A stretch of DNA of 64,000 nucleotides from Salipaludibacillus neizhouensis (GCF_002886185.1 NZ_KZ614146.1:3099608-3163607); one strand, 5' to 3'. Shown: positions 18,485-28,302, counted from the first letter of the stretch. The notes: generated by a model from the letters alone, not told the origin. Numbers and translations are program-made.

Positions 18485-18801
18485 GTATTTCACCCTCCTT
18501 TTATTGATGATATTAATGAAGATTAATAAATCATCATTGATAGATCTCGTTAATAGTGAACTTTTGTGAAATCTTTATAGCTACTCCAGCCTTTGTACTT
18601 TAATTCTTACTAATTCAACAGCTTTTTCGTTAAACACAACAAGTGATGAAAAATTTTTCTTTACTAGATATTTCTTATAAATATATTATATAATATAAAC
18701 AATAATTCATATAATACATATTTCTTATCTTAGTTATTCTTTTTGGTTATATCTATAATCGCAGTCTATCCTTACAACTATGTTATGAAAGGGAGTTTTT
18801 T

Positions 18802-19692
18802 ATGGATATCAGACACTTAGCTTATTTTTCTGAAGTTGCCAAACATTTGAGTTTCACAAAAGCAGCAACTACTTTACATGTTTCTCAACCTTCTATCAGT
18901 AAAGCTATCAAGCAAATTGAATCAGAACTTGGTGTCCCCTTGTTTTATCGTTCAAAACAATTGGAGTTAACGGATGCTGGAAAAGCAGTGTTAGTTAATG
19001 CTAAGCATGTACTAGAGGCTTTTCAGAACCTAACGACGGAACTAACGGATATTCTTGAATTAAAAAAGGGAGTGGTTAAGATTGGTATTCCACCAATAGT
19101 TGGACCAGCCTTTTTTTCTAAATTAATAAGTAAATACAAAGAAATGTACCCGTATATTGAAATTATCTTAACAGAAGTTGGATCAAAAAAAATAAAAGAA
19201 GGCATTAATGACGGTTCTTTAGATATAGGACTAATTTGTAATTTACCAGTCAACAATGATAAATTCTCAATAATGAAGGTTATTCATGATCCATTAATGC
19301 TTGTTGTTCATAAGCAAAATCCATTAGCAAATTATAAAGAAGTTGATCTATCCGATCTTAAAAACGAACATTTCATTTTATATCAAAAAGATTTTACCCT
19401 TCACGACCACATTATCGAGGAATGTGCCAGTAAAGGTTATTATCCTAAAATCGTATGTAACAGTTCACAAAAGGACTTTATGGTGGAGATGGTGGCAGCT
19501 AAACTAGGTATTGCTCTTTTACCTAGTAGAATTGCTGTTCCCATCCAGAATAGTAACATTGCTGCAGTTAATTTAATCGACTCAAATATTAGTTTAGAAC
19601 TCGGTTTAATTTGGCGAAAAGATAAATACCTACCTTTTGCAGTCCGTGAATTAATTTCCATGTCAGAGGAGCTTTTCGAGGATTCAATTTGA
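18802..19692 (+). CDS. cidR: LysR-family regulator, CidR-like
   Basis: 296 residues. The N-terminal winged helix (MDIRHLAYFSEVAKHLSFTK, residues 1-20, and SQPSISKAIKQIESELGVPL) is a textbook LysR start, followed by a periplasmic-binding-fold effector domain (about 90-290). ATG 18802 follows AAAGGGAG. It is divergent from cidA-cidB, the arrangement of CidR/YwbI, which activates cidAB in response to acetate or other overflow metabolites. The name is based on this context and on general similarity. Confidence 0.85.
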   Translation: MDIRHLAYFSEVAKHLSFTKAATTLHVSQPSISKAIKQIESELGVPLFYRSKQLELTDAGKAVLVNAKHVLEAFQNLTTELTDILELKKGVVKIGIPPIVGPAFFSKLISKYKEMYPYIEIILTEVGSKKIKEGINDGSLDIGLICNLPVNNDKFSIMKVIHDPLMLVVHKQNPLANYKEVDLSDLKNEHFILYQKDFTLHDHIIEECASKGYYPKIVCNSSQKDFMVEMVAAKLGIALLPSRIAVPIQNSNIAAVNLIDSNISLELGLIWRKDKYLPFAVRELISMSEELFEDSI

Positions 19693-19780
19693 GGGGGGTA
19701 TCCCCCAGACCCAATATTCGGGTTCGTGTATCGAGGTTCACTAAGTTATCGACGTACCTATCGATCTATTTCTTGAACAT

Positions 19781-19806
19781 AGATTAGGTCTCATGAGACC
19801 TAATCT
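19781..19806. repeat. Perfect 26-bp palindrome
   Basis: AGATTAGGTCTCA is followed directly by its exact reverse complement. There is no T-run after it, so it is not a standard terminator. It lies in the 548-base gene-free stretch 19693-20240, which also starts with a GGGGG/CCCCC hairpin just past the LysR stop and has no coding frame I can support. It may be the trace of a mobile element or a protein-binding site. Confidence 0.5.
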
Positions 19807-19991
19807 CTCGCATCTCTCCTTGGTTGGTTACGGAACCCTAGAAACCTCCGTTTTGTGGTCTTCCGATTTCGCTTTCTCATTCTTAACCATCAGCTTTAGT
19901 TCTTGTCAAGAATTTTTTAATGACCTTTAAATACCCTTTCCTTGTCGCGGACTTTTCGGCTCTTAGATGTTAAAAATGCTGGACACAAAAA

Positions 19992-20030
19992 GAAAAGTAA
20001 GAACAAATTCTTGTTCTTACTTTTCACAAT
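19992..20030 (-). terminator. Terminator downstream of the GPH symporter
   Basis: Arms GAAAAGTAAGAACAA and TTGTTCTTACTTTTC (19992-20006 and 20011-20025) are perfect complements with a four-base loop. On the minus strand the stem is followed by TTTTTGTG. It lies about 215 bases past the symporter stop at 20241, so it may end that transcript. Confidence 0.65.
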
Positions 20031-20240
20031 TGAATATTATACTTATTAAACAGTTTTTACAAATCAGACTACTATGATCTTCAATATCTTGTCCATCAAC
20101 TAAAATCACGATTCAGTAAAGTGTAATCGCTTTCAAATATCGAATGGGATTTACCGTTACACTGGCTTTCAAATCCTGTTAGTAAAATGAATGTCTTCCA
20201 GCAGGAATTCAATTTTCTTTTTCTGTGAAGAACCTACTGA

Positions 20241-21701
20241 TTAACCACTGATCTTTTTGCTAGCCTTTGCTGCCGCATCAGCAGCTTCTCGATACTTCCA
20301 ATTGTTTTGCTGAACCTCAACCATCTTCTCTTTATCTAATGGATAAAACTTCAGCGCTATTAAGGATAAAATATACCCAATAATTGGTAAACCCATCCAC
20401 AAGAACATCCCTATCCAAAAGACCCCTAATGTTGATGGATCTCCAGGCTGTGGCTGCACTGCGACATAACCAATTGATGCAATGGAGACGGCAACGATGG
20501 TTGCTCCAAAAGATGAGATCGTTTTATCTAAAAAAGCATAGACTGCAGACACTGTTCCTGGCATATAGGTGCCGGACTTTTCAAGCTCATAGTCTGCAAC
20601 ATCCGGTATCATAGCTTGTGTACAAGCTGCTGTTGCTATCATGCATGCATGGAACCCGGAAACAAGTATTACAAAAATAACTGTTGGAACAGCTGCTACA
20701 CTGATTTGTGTCGGATCGATGAGGACCATGAAAACAATTACAGCTACAGCGAAGCTCATAGAGATAGTCGTCCATTTAATTAGGGTTTTCTTTGTACCGT
20801 TTTTACCAGCCATATGGGTAGCATAGAACAGAACCAACAGAGTCGGTATTACATCGATCAGTTTGAAGATACCCATAAACTCATAATGTCCAATGATAAT
20901 ACCAAAAATTATAGTCAGAATTGCAGCCTGCCCTGCAGCTTGTTGTGCAAGTTTGTCACTGGATCCCGCAATGATTAAAACCTGTAACCCCCGGTTATGC
21001 CTTATTAAATGCCAGGCATCTTTATAATTGATACGTTTTCCACTGGCTTTTTTAGGGAAATTTTCTGGTTTATCTTTTTCACTGATTGCAATAAAAGCTA
21101 AAATTTCTAAAACAACAGATACTACTACAATAGCAATAGTCAGTTCCTGCAAAGCCGCATTAGTAATGCCTCCATGTTTACTAAACAATATATTTGAGAG
21201 AAAAAAGCCTGCTGAAGCACCAAGAATTGTTGTATATGTCATTGCCCATCGATAAATCGTTGGACGTTGTCGGGGATCGTTTGTCAGAACTGTATTACCA
21301 GTGTTGGTTGCAATACCACTCATCGTAGAACCAATAAAATAAACCATGTACATAATGATAAAAAATAACATCCCTTGACCGACACCCCATACAAATAAAG
21401 ATATTACGGCTAAAATTTGAATGGTAAAACCGGTCACCATAACAATTCGAATTTTCCCGTATTTGGTATCCAGTCGGTCAGTTAGTATGGCTATTATTGG
21501 ATCAGTAATTCCATCAAAGATTCTGGAATAGGTCATGATCACACCTGCCATTGCTACTCCGAGTCCGTATCCTCCTACAGCAATGTAGCTAGTAAACATA
21601 ATTAATACGTACATAAGATTGTTAATAGTCGTGTTTGCAGGCCAAAGCATAATCTGCCAAGTTTTTGCGCGATTGTATTGCATCGCTGTACTCTCGTTCA
21701 T
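20241..21701 (-). CDS. GPH-family sugar:cation symporter
   Basis: 486 residues, about twelve membrane helices. The family motif RIFDGITDPIIAILTDRLDTKYGKI lies between helices 2 and 3 (about residues 60-85), and GSGKTYM-like features of other transporter types are absent. ATG 21701 follows a GGGGGT site. The gene stands alone, with a decayed coding frame upstream (21874-22038) that may once have been its glycosidase partner. It probably imports a glycoside or uronide with a cation. The sugar is unknown. Confidence 0.85.
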   Translation of the reverse strand: MNESTAMQYNRAKTWQIMLWPANTTINNLMYVLIMFTSYIAVGGYGLGVAMAGVIMTYSRIFDGITDPIIAILTDRLDTKYGKIRIVMVTGFTIQILAVISLFVWGVGQGMLFFIIMYMVYFIGSTMSGIATNTGNTVLTNDPRQRPTIYRWAMTYTTILGASAGFFLSNILFSKHGGITNAALQELTIAIVVVSVVLEILAFIAISEKDKPENFPKKASGKRINYKDAWHLIRHNRGLQVLIIAGSSDKLAQQAAGQAAILTIIFGIIIGHYEFMGIFKLIDVIPTLLVLFYATHMAGKNGTKKTLIKWTTISMSFAVAVIVFMVLIDPTQISVAAVPTVIFVILVSGFHACMIATAACTQAMIPDVADYELEKSGTYMPGTVSAVYAFLDKTISSFGATIVAVSIASIGYVAVQPQPGDPSTLGVFWIGMFLWMGLPIIGYILSLIALKFYPLDKEKMVEVQQNNWKYREAADAAAKASKKISG

Positions 21702-21873
21702 AGCAAATACCCCCTATCATTTTATCTTTTAACATTTGATTTACTTTATTGTTCAAATGTTATTACTGATAATCCTTACACACGGTCATATCAACAAAGT
21801 AATTATTCCTTTAAGGTTCGGTATTTGGACAAGGGAAAAAGGACCTTCCCTCATAAAGTATTTTTCTATCATT

Positions 21874-22038
21874 TCATACGTAATTTTTAGATTTGGTACA
21901 TGATAGAACGAGATCTTCATAGTCTTGAAGCACATCCAAATTAATATTCAGAAATCCCCTTTCATATTTATAATCAACTTTACGTCCCCTCAAGGTTTCA
22001 ATATTTTCGCTTTCTGTCACACCTTCTAGAGAGCCCAC
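21874..22038 (-). pseudogene. Possible decayed glycoside hydrolase C-terminus
   Basis: A 54-codon frame without a start or ribosome binding site runs from just after a TGA to TGA 21874. It reads VGSLEGVTESENIETLRG and then VDYKYERGFLNINLDVLQD. The alternating pattern resembles the C-terminal beta-sandwich of fucosidase-like or other glycosidases. The link is weak. The rest of the spacer 21702-22113 shows nothing else except the terminator at 22067. Confidence 0.3.
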
Positions 22039-22066
22039 CTTTCAATGTTCGTGCGCGTAGGTGCAA

Positions 22067-22099
22067 AAGGGCATAATCTAAAGATAGATTATGCCCCTT
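22067..22099 (-). terminator. Terminator after the lipoprotein gene
   Basis: Arms GGGCATAATCT and AGATTATGCCC form a strong stem with a short loop, followed on the minus strand by CTTTTGC. It lies just past the lipoprotein stop at 22114. Confidence 0.8.
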
Positions 22100-22113
22100 G
22101 ATTCACTCTGTAC

Positions 22114-22584
22114 TTAATTTGGATTCGTTGTTAGTGTTATAACCACATCTTTTTTACCATCAAAGGTTTTATATTCAAATGCATAGAATCCGTCATCACC
22201 TTTTACCACTTCCCAGGAAGTGCTATCTCTATCATTTAGGTCAAGACTAATCGTACTCTCGTCCTCACTCATAGACCATGAACCATCAAACACAGTCTCT
22301 CTTTTTGCATATAAAACCGTCCCAATAACTGTACCATCATCATAAAGGTCAAGCGTTGGTTCCATTAGACCGTACTCAGCTACTCCCTTACCTGTAAAAA
22401 CTATTTCAGGTTCACCTTCTGGAACAACAATTTCTTTTTCTTCTGAAGAATTTGAATTTTCATTTGATTCGTTCGCACTTCCATTAGCACTTTCATTAGC
22501 ACTTTCACCACCACATGCTGCGAGTACTAAAACTAAACTTAAAACAACCATTAACACTCCAATACTTCTGCTAAACATTTTCAT
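22114..22584 (-). CDS. Putative lipoprotein
   Basis: 156 residues from ATG 22584, chosen because GGGAGG lies seven bases upstream; an upstream in-frame ATG at 22698 has no such site. The N-terminus MKMFSRSIGVLMVVLSLVLV and lipobox VLAACGG mark a lipid-anchored exported protein. A low-complexity linker rich in Ser, Asn and Glu follows (SANESANGSANESNENSNSS), then a 100-residue beta-rich domain that I do not recognise. That domain has a pattern (DGTVIG, FDGSWSMSEDESTISL) like small beta-barrel lipoproteins that sense or bind at the membrane surface. It has its own terminator and appears monocistronic. Confidence 0.8.
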   Translation of the reverse strand: MKMFSRSIGVLMVVLSLVLVLAACGGESANESANGSANESNENSNSSEEKEIVVPEGEPEIVFTGKGVAEYGLMEPTLDLYDDGTVIGTVLYAKRETVFDGSWSMSEDESTISLDLNDRDSTSWEVVKGDDGFYAFEYKTFDGKKDVVITLTTNPN

Positions 22585-22743
22585 TGAAATACCTCCCATA
22601 AATAATATATTATTAGTTTTATTTGCAAAACATCCGGTATTATTGACCAACTGAATGATTTGTTTTACCTTTTTTCTACAGATATTAACTTCTACCAATG
22701 TTTCATCTTATCTTCTTTCTTTTCCTAATTTAGCAGTGGGTTA

Positions 22744-23742
22744 TCAGCTCTTGACTTTGCCTTTTGTGTAAACCCCACTTTGTGTAAGGCGGTTGATGAA
22801 ACCGCTACCTTTTCGATAGGCTTCGATATTCTGAAAAACATAATCCAGTGCACGCTCTTCCCTATCCGGCAGACTTGGCGTAATATGTGGTGTAATGAGA
22901 ACATTCTCCAATTCCCAAAGCGGGTTTTCCTTAGGGAGCGGTTCTACTTCAAAGGTATCTAAGCCCGCACCAGCAATCTTTCCGTTCTGCAAAGCCTCAA
23001 TCATCACCGGTTCATCAATGAGTTCCCCTCGACCCATGTTGACTACAAATGCTGACGGCTTCATCCAGTCAAATTCTTTCTCACCCAACATGTGCCAAGT
23101 ATGATCGTTTAGTTCCGCGCACAAAACAACATAATCAGAAGCTTCCAGAAGTGACTGAAGGCTATCCTGACGGTCAGAGGAGTACACGACGTCGACATTC
23201 TCAGGTACCTCAGAAGACCGCCTCCATCCAAGTACCTTCATGTCAAACGATTTTGCAAACCTTGCCACCTCACACCCTGTCTTTCCCAGACCAAGGATAC
23301 CGATCGTCTTACCGTACATACCGGTTTTTAAGGAGTACTCTCGTGTTGCAGCCCACCGTTTCTCTGCTTTTGCTTTCATAAGCAATGGGATATCATAGGT
23401 CAATCCAAGCATGAACATCAGTGCATGTTCTGCAAGAGCAGGGGCAGAACGCCCTGATGAACTTGTAAGTATAATCCCCCGCTCAAAAATTTCAGGTTTG
23501 GCGGATTTGTCCAAACCTGCCCGACTGCAGTGGATCCAACGCAAATTAGGTCCAGTGAGGATTAACTCATCCACATCACTATTTAGAATTGCAACATCCG
23601 CTTTCTGGATGGCCTTGGCTATAATCTCTGTATCATACGGTGTACAAAACACCACCTCAGCAGGTTCAAGCGCCTTGCGAAGCTTTTCCTGATTTTCTGG
23701 TTTTAGAAAAGTAGTTACAAGTGCAGAATGGATTTCTGGCAT
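22744..23742 (-). CDS. D-isomer-specific 2-hydroxyacid dehydrogenase
   Basis: 332 residues. The NAD-binding motif GILGLGKTG is at about residues 147-155. The catalytic set is present: Arg in NMGRGELID, Glu in DTFEVEPLP and His in LITPHITPS. ATG 23742 follows AAGGAGG. The glycerate kinase gene lies directly upstream, so a hydroxypyruvate or tartronate-semialdehyde reductase making D-glycerate is the best guess. The family also covers many other 2-ketoacid reductases, so the substrate is inferred from context. Confidence 0.88.
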   Translation of the reverse strand: MPEIHSALVTTFLKPENQEKLRKALEPAEVVFCTPYDTEIIAKAIQKADVAILNSDVDELILTGPNLRWIHCSRAGLDKSAKPEIFERGIILTSSSGRSAPALAEHALMFMLGLTYDIPLLMKAKAEKRWAATREYSLKTGMYGKTIGILGLGKTGCEVARFAKSFDMKVLGWRRSSEVPENVDVVYSSDRQDSLQSLLEASDYVVLCAELNDHTWHMLGEKEFDWMKPSAFVVNMGRGELIDEPVMIEALQNGKIAGAGLDTFEVEPLPKENPLWELENVLITPHITPSLPDREERALDYVFQNIEAYRKGSGFINRLTQSGVYTKGKVKS

Positions 23743-23885
23743 AAAAAATTACCTCCTTATTATTTGACCTTATCATCACGTGAAACTTTTGGGCTTTGAA
23801 CTGCACAGCAAGCTTATTCACTGCAGTAAAACTAGTGGCTGGCAGAGAAAGATCCAAACGGATATTGTCAGCAGTTCTTTCATGT

Positions 23886-25040
23886 CTATAGAACTTTTTG
23901 TCGTGCTCGTTCTTCACTAATCTCTTTCAGCAAACCAGCAATGTTTCTAGCCTCATTCGCTAAAAGCGTTTCTGCATTCTTCATACATTCTACTAATGTC
24001 ATTGGACCAACAGTGATGGAATGACAGCTCATGAAGTGGCCATACAAATCTTCATAACCTTTCCCAAGACTCCCAGATAGAAGAATGGTCTTGACCTCTG
24101 CTTCTTTTGCAAGCTTTGCTACAAAGGAAGGCACTTTTCCAAACAATGTCTGGTAATCACTTTGTCCTTCACCTGTTATTGCAAAATCAGCATCTTTCAT
24201 CTTATTTTTTAAATTTGTCGCATCCGCTATGATTTTGGAACCAGATTCAATCTTTGCATTTAATAATAGAAATGCAAATCCAAGTCCACCAGCTGACCCT
24301 GCACCAGGGTTTTTTTGAAGATTAATGCCTAGATGATCTTCTATCAAACTTGCATATCGATACATTGCCTGGTCATACTCTTCCAAATCCTCTTCCCTCA
24401 CACCTTTTTGTGGTCCGAATATATATGTTGCACCATTTTTTCCACATAAAGGACTATCAACATCACTTGCAATGGTAAAACGACAATCATGAATAATTGG
24501 ATCCAATGTTGTAAAATTAACTTTTTCCACATTGTAAATCGATTCACCTAAAGGAGGAACCTCTTTATTATTTCCATCTAAGAATTGAACACCCAGTGCT
24601 TGAAGCATGCCTAGACCTCCATCATTTGTGGAGCTTCCACCAAGGCAAATAATAAATTCACGGTATCCATCATTGGCTGCTTTAAGAATCACATCCCCCA
24701 TACCATAAGTAGATGTATTTAACGGATTCCGCTTATTAACTGGAACCATTGGCAACCCTGAAATAGCAGCAATTTCAGTAACAACTGTTTTCCCGTCTCC
24801 CAAGACACCATATTCCGTTGTCACATGTTCCATTAGCGGACCTGAAGAAGTAACTTGAAAACGCTTACCTTTTGTAGCATACACTAAAGTCTCAAGCGTC
24901 CCCTCACCCCCATCGGCCATCGGGGTCATTTCGACTTGAACATCTGGAATTTCATTTTTAAGCGCTTCTTGAATAATATTTCCAACCTGTAAAGCGGTCA
25001 AACTCCCTTTAAAAGAGTCAGGCGCAACGACTATTTTCAT
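23886..25040 (-). CDS. glxK: Glycerate kinase
   Basis: 384 residues of the GlxK/GarK (glycerate kinase type 1) family, starting KIVVAPDSFKGSL and continuing MADGGEGTLETL, both family signatures. GGSSTNDGGLGMLQALG and GAGSAGGLGFA are the conserved glycine-rich regions. It phosphorylates D-glycerate, usually to 2-phosphoglycerate, feeding lower glycolysis. ATG 25040 follows AGGTGGGAG. It lies upstream of the 2-hydroxyacid dehydrogenase and downstream of the CdaR-type regulator, the usual order for regulated glycerate use. Confidence 0.93.
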   Translation of the reverse strand: MKIVVAPDSFKGSLTALQVGNIIQEALKNEIPDVQVEMTPMADGGEGTLETLVYATKGKRFQVTSSGPLMEHVTTEYGVLGDGKTVVTEIAAISGLPMVPVNKRNPLNTSTYGMGDVILKAANDGYREFIICLGGSSTNDGGLGMLQALGVQFLDGNNKEVPPLGESIYNVEKVNFTTLDPIIHDCRFTIASDVDSPLCGKNGATYIFGPQKGVREEDLEEYDQAMYRYASLIEDHLGINLQKNPGAGSAGGLGFAFLLLNAKIESGSKIIADATNLKNKMKDADFAITGEGQSDYQTLFGKVPSFVAKLAKEAEVKTILLSGSLGKGYEDLYGHFMSCHSITVGPMTLVECMKNAETLLANEARNIAGLLKEISEERARQKVL

Positions 25041-25190
25041 TCTCCCACCTTTTTCTGAATATTTTTTACTACAGCTTCATTAAACCATAAAAAGGCACCT
25101 TGAAACATTGGTAAATTAACCGATAAAAATCAGAATATTTTTGTAACAATTGGGCAATTGCACATATCATAATTATTTCTAGCTATCTAG

Positions 25191-26345
25191 CTATTGATCA
25201 ACTAGCTGTTCAATCGTTATTAAAAAGTGAAGGATCATTAAATCTTGAAAAATTTTTGGATCTAATCCTGTCTGCTTTGCAATTGTATCCAGTCTATAAA
25301 TGAGCGTGTTTCGATGAATATGTAATTTATCAGCTGTTATTTTCATATTTAAATCCGATATTATTAAGTGTTCTAATGTGTGCTTTTGCTCCTTAGTAAG
25401 TTTCTCAACGTTCGTTAAATATTGGGCGTAGAAGATTTTTAATACGTCATATGGGACATGATTAATTAAACTTTTTATTCCCCATTCTGAAATATGAGCA
25501 ATATTCTCCTTCATTGGAAACCTATTTAGTAACTGTAAACTATTATTTGCTTCTAGATATGAGTTGCGATACCCCCCAATATTGCTATATCCGTTTCCAA
25601 CTCCAATATTCATTTTTGCTTTATTAGAAGGAAATAGATTTCTTATTGATTTTGCGACAGTGAGATAACTATTTTGTTTCATTAAATGAACTGCAACTAG
25701 ACAACAGCTGCCATCTATAAACGCAGAAAAAACGATATTCGTAATAGAATCTTTTATTTTTTTTATTCGCTCTTCTCTTAGATATTGACATCTCATATTG
25801 ACTTCAAGATCCGTACTAACAACATTTAAATCATCAAACTTCACAAGAAAGATGGTTAACTCTTGTTGAAGCTTAATATTTAAGTAATGAATCGCATCCG
25901 ATTTTAATTTTTCAATATCTACTATTGTTGGATGAACGAGATCCATGACCCAATTGTCTACAATTTTATTTTGATATTGTAACTGGTTATTTAGTTCAAT
26001 CTGACTAATCATTACTTCGACTGTCACTTTTAGTATTTGTGCAAATTTCCAAACATCTTCTGGATGACCGGTAATCCCAATGACACCAATGATTTTGTTT
26101 CGATACTCCACAGGCAAATTAACACCAGATTTAGAACCTAGGTATTTATGCTCATCTTCAGGATAAATAACAATCTCCTTCTTTGTCATAATTACCTGTA
26201 ATGCTCCCTGATGGATTTCTAGTATGCGGTTACTATCTCTGCTTGCTACAATTATTCCATCCTCATTCATAATATTAATATTATAATCAACTAACTTTTT
26301 TAGCTTATTAATTATCGGATAGGCTAACTCTGAAGTGATAATCAT
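25191..26345 (-). CDS. cdaR: CdaR-family sugar-diacid regulator
   Basis: 384 residues. Residues 1-135 form the putative sugar-diacid recognition domain (LAYPIINKLKKLVDYNINIMNEDG... with SGVNLPVEYRNKIIGVIGITG). A GGDEF-like degenerate middle follows, and the C-terminal PucR-type helix-turn-helix reads MKITADKLHIHRNTLIYRLDTIAKQTGL. The family activates glycerate, glucarate or galactarate genes. It sits next to the glycerate kinase gene, which it probably controls. Confidence 0.9.
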   Translation of the reverse strand: MIITSELAYPIINKLKKLVDYNINIMNEDGIIVASRDSNRILEIHQGALQVIMTKKEIVIYPEDEHKYLGSKSGVNLPVEYRNKIIGVIGITGHPEDVWKFAQILKVTVEVMISQIELNNQLQYQNKIVDNWVMDLVHPTIVDIEKLKSDAIHYLNIKLQQELTIFLVKFDDLNVVSTDLEVNMRCQYLREERIKKIKDSITNIVFSAFIDGSCCLVAVHLMKQNSYLTVAKSIRNLFPSNKAKMNIGVGNGYSNIGGYRNSYLEANNSLQLLNRFPMKENIAHISEWGIKSLINHVPYDVLKIFYAQYLTNVEKLTKEQKHTLEHLIISDLNMKITADKLHIHRNTLIYRLDTIAKQTGLDPKIFQDLMILHFLITIEQLVDQ

Positions 26346-26494
26346 TTATATATCCCTCTTTTTAAAGTTTTTAGAAGTTGAAGTAGATAGAGAAACCAGT
26401 GACTAAAAAGTCTAACACAAGCAACTATTCTATTGGTTTGTTGACATTACAGCCCATGATTAAGTCCTATGTTTCTAAATTATTATAAAGAAAT

Positions 26495-26517
26495 TGGAAT
26501 TACTGTAAGTAATTCCA
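26495..26517. promoter_or_regulatory. Palindrome upstream of cdaR, possible operator
   Basis: TGGAATTACT and AGTAATTCCA flank GTA, a perfect ten-base-pair inverted repeat about 150 bases upstream of the CdaR start and 70 bases past the MFS stop. It has no T-run, so an operator is as likely as a terminator. Confidence 0.4.
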
Positions 26518-26586
26518 GAAATGGAATAGAAGCAGGAAACCCTATCGCTCTCCTGATTCTATCTCTATTAATTGAATATATCACAA

Positions 26587-27786
26587 TTACGCCTGTTGTT
26601 TTTTATCAATGTTCTTCGGAACAATAGTTTGTTTTGGTCCCAAAATGTGCTGTCTTAACGATAGAATGAAAAAAGTAACTGCTGTAAGCAATATACCTAT
26701 GGTCAAAAATTGATACGTAAATTCAATCGTTATATTACCAAACAAAACACCTATTCCGTCCAATATGATAGGTGATAAAAACTGGCCTACAAATATCATA
26801 CTCGTGACAATGGCCATTGCATGCACAATTTGTGATGGAGCTACTTGACGTGAGACTTGATCCATTATACCAGGCAAAATAATACCAAGTCCGAAACCAC
26901 ATATACCAACTCCTACACCCATTAATAATGGGTCATGTGCTAAGCTAATAATGCCAAATCCAGTTGCTACCCCAAATAATATTGCGGCAACTAAATAGGA
27001 TTGTAAGAGTCTTTTCACTTGTGCTATAACCAACCCTGCGACAAACCCTGCTGCTGTCGAAGTGGCTGCAATCAAACCAGCATACCGTGCATCGCCAATC
27101 TCTTTTTCAACCATGTATAAAGCTATGTTTGATTGAATCGAGAACATCACCAAAACTACCATTAGTGCTCCTAGTCCATACACATATACGCTTCCCGGTA
27201 ACCTCAGTCGAACAGCATCAGGGGAACGTTTAACTGGATTTACTTTGGGTAAAAATAAATAGACAAGAATTATGGAAACAACCGCAAGTGAATATACACT
27301 AAAGACAACTCTCCAGCTTTGCGATGCCAAAAAGCCAGATGCAGTAAACAGGATGACACCTCCAAGGTTTGTGGACGCCATCACTTGTCCCATGGTCTTT
27401 GTTCTCTCCTCACCATCAAAAAAATCCGGGACTAGTGAAGTCGATATTGGTAACATACACCCAACACCAATTCCTAATATCGCACGGCAAACTAACATCA
27501 TTTCAATGCTTGATACTAGCCCACCACCGACACCACCAATTATATAGATAACCATTCCAACTAACAGAATATTTTTCTTGGAAAAACGACTCGTTAAATA
27601 ACTAGCCACAAAAATGAAAGGTATAATCATAACCGATGGTAAAGTTAACAAGAGTTTAATCGTTGTTTCACTAGCATCCGGAAAGGATTGAGATATTTCT
27701 CCTAGAGCAGGAGATATTGCAGCACCTGCCATAATGGTTAGAATAGATATTGAAAATATGGCCATTTTTAATAAGTTTTTATTCAT
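26587..27786 (-). CDS. MFS transporter
   Basis: 399 residues with twelve predicted membrane helices. The loop between helices 2 and 3 (ASYLTSRFSKKNILLVG) and the CRAILGIGVGCMLPISTSLVPDFFDGEERTK region are typical of the DHA1/drug-exporter and sugar-acid branches. ATG 27786 follows AGGGAG. It lies upstream of cdaR and glycerate kinase on the same strand, so uptake or export of a small acid such as glycerate is possible. No substrate motif is visible. Confidence 0.85.
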   Translation of the reverse strand: MNKNLLKMAIFSISILTIMAGAAISPALGEISQSFPDASETTIKLLLTLPSVMIIPFIFVASYLTSRFSKKNILLVGMVIYIIGGVGGGLVSSIEMMLVCRAILGIGVGCMLPISTSLVPDFFDGEERTKTMGQVMASTNLGGVILFTASGFLASQSWRVVFSVYSLAVVSIILVYLFLPKVNPVKRSPDAVRLRLPGSVYVYGLGALMVVLVMFSIQSNIALYMVEKEIGDARYAGLIAATSTAAGFVAGLVIAQVKRLLQSYLVAAILFGVATGFGIISLAHDPLLMGVGVGICGFGLGIILPGIMDQVSRQVAPSQIVHAMAIVTSMIFVGQFLSPIILDGIGVLFGNITIEFTYQFLTIGILLTAVTFFILSLRQHILGPKQTIVPKNIDKKQQA

Positions 27787-28123
27787 CTTCTCCCTACTCC
27801 CTAAGATCTTTCATCTTTTCCATAATTTTTTTAAGTGAATCTATATTGTTCCACTAGTTACATACGATTCTTCAAACTCAGGTACAAACGTTACTGAAAA
27901 AAAACAATCAGACTGTTCATATCCTGACTGTTTCTATTACCTTCTAATTTTCCTCAGTGAACAACTCCTCATCCAGATCATGTAGGAGGGTTTATTGTCA
28001 TTCTTTGCTTCATACCATAAATAGGATGATCATCATAGTTTCCTAAATACTAATGGGATATTTTCAAAATAAAGACTTTTTCATCACTGGTTTTCGATTC
28101 CATCTCTCAACTTACTACCCTGC

Positions 28124-28180
28124 CTCAGACCTTAACTCGTCGGTCAATTGGATTCCTTGACGGTCGAGTTAAGGTCTGAG
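28124..28180. repeat. Imperfect 24-bp inverted repeat overlapping a small ORF
   Basis: CTCAGACCTTAACTCG (28124-28139) pairs perfectly with CGAGTTAAGGTCTGAG (28165-28180), with partial pairing inside. It covers the 3' end of the small frame at 28144-28302. No T-run follows either arm. The gap 27787-28569 (783 bases) holds this repeat, the small frame and the repeat at 28466; nothing else is supported. Confidence 0.5.
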
Positions 28181-28302
28181 AATCTCTGTAAAAGATGAGA
28201 GGATTGAAAGCCTTTGATTCTGTTGAGAGCTATCTCTGCCACAGTAAATAGCGATGAGCTGTATTTTGTTTCTTTAGAGTTTATACGGTTTTTTGAACGC
28301 AT
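28144..28302 (-). CDS. Possible 52-residue hypothetical protein
   Basis: ATG 28302 follows GGAGG with a five-base gap, a good ribosome binding site, and the frame runs to TGA 28144. It reads MRSKNRINSKETKYSSSLFT and later AEIALNRIKGFQSSHLLQRF. I recognise no family. Its end lies inside the 28124-28180 inverted repeat. The ribosome binding site argues for a real start, but it may be the head of a truncated gene. Confidence 0.3.
   Translation of the reverse strand: MRSKNRINSKETKYSSSLFTVAEIALNRIKGFQSSHLLQRFSDLNSTVKESN

Noticed and set aside
23744..23917. Minus-strand frame between the hydroxyacid dehydrogenase and glycerate kinase
   Set aside because: It overlaps both genes, has no good start and no recognisable domain.
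28124..28180. CRISPR or terminator reading of the inverted repeat
   Set aside because: Single copy without spacers and no T-run on either side.
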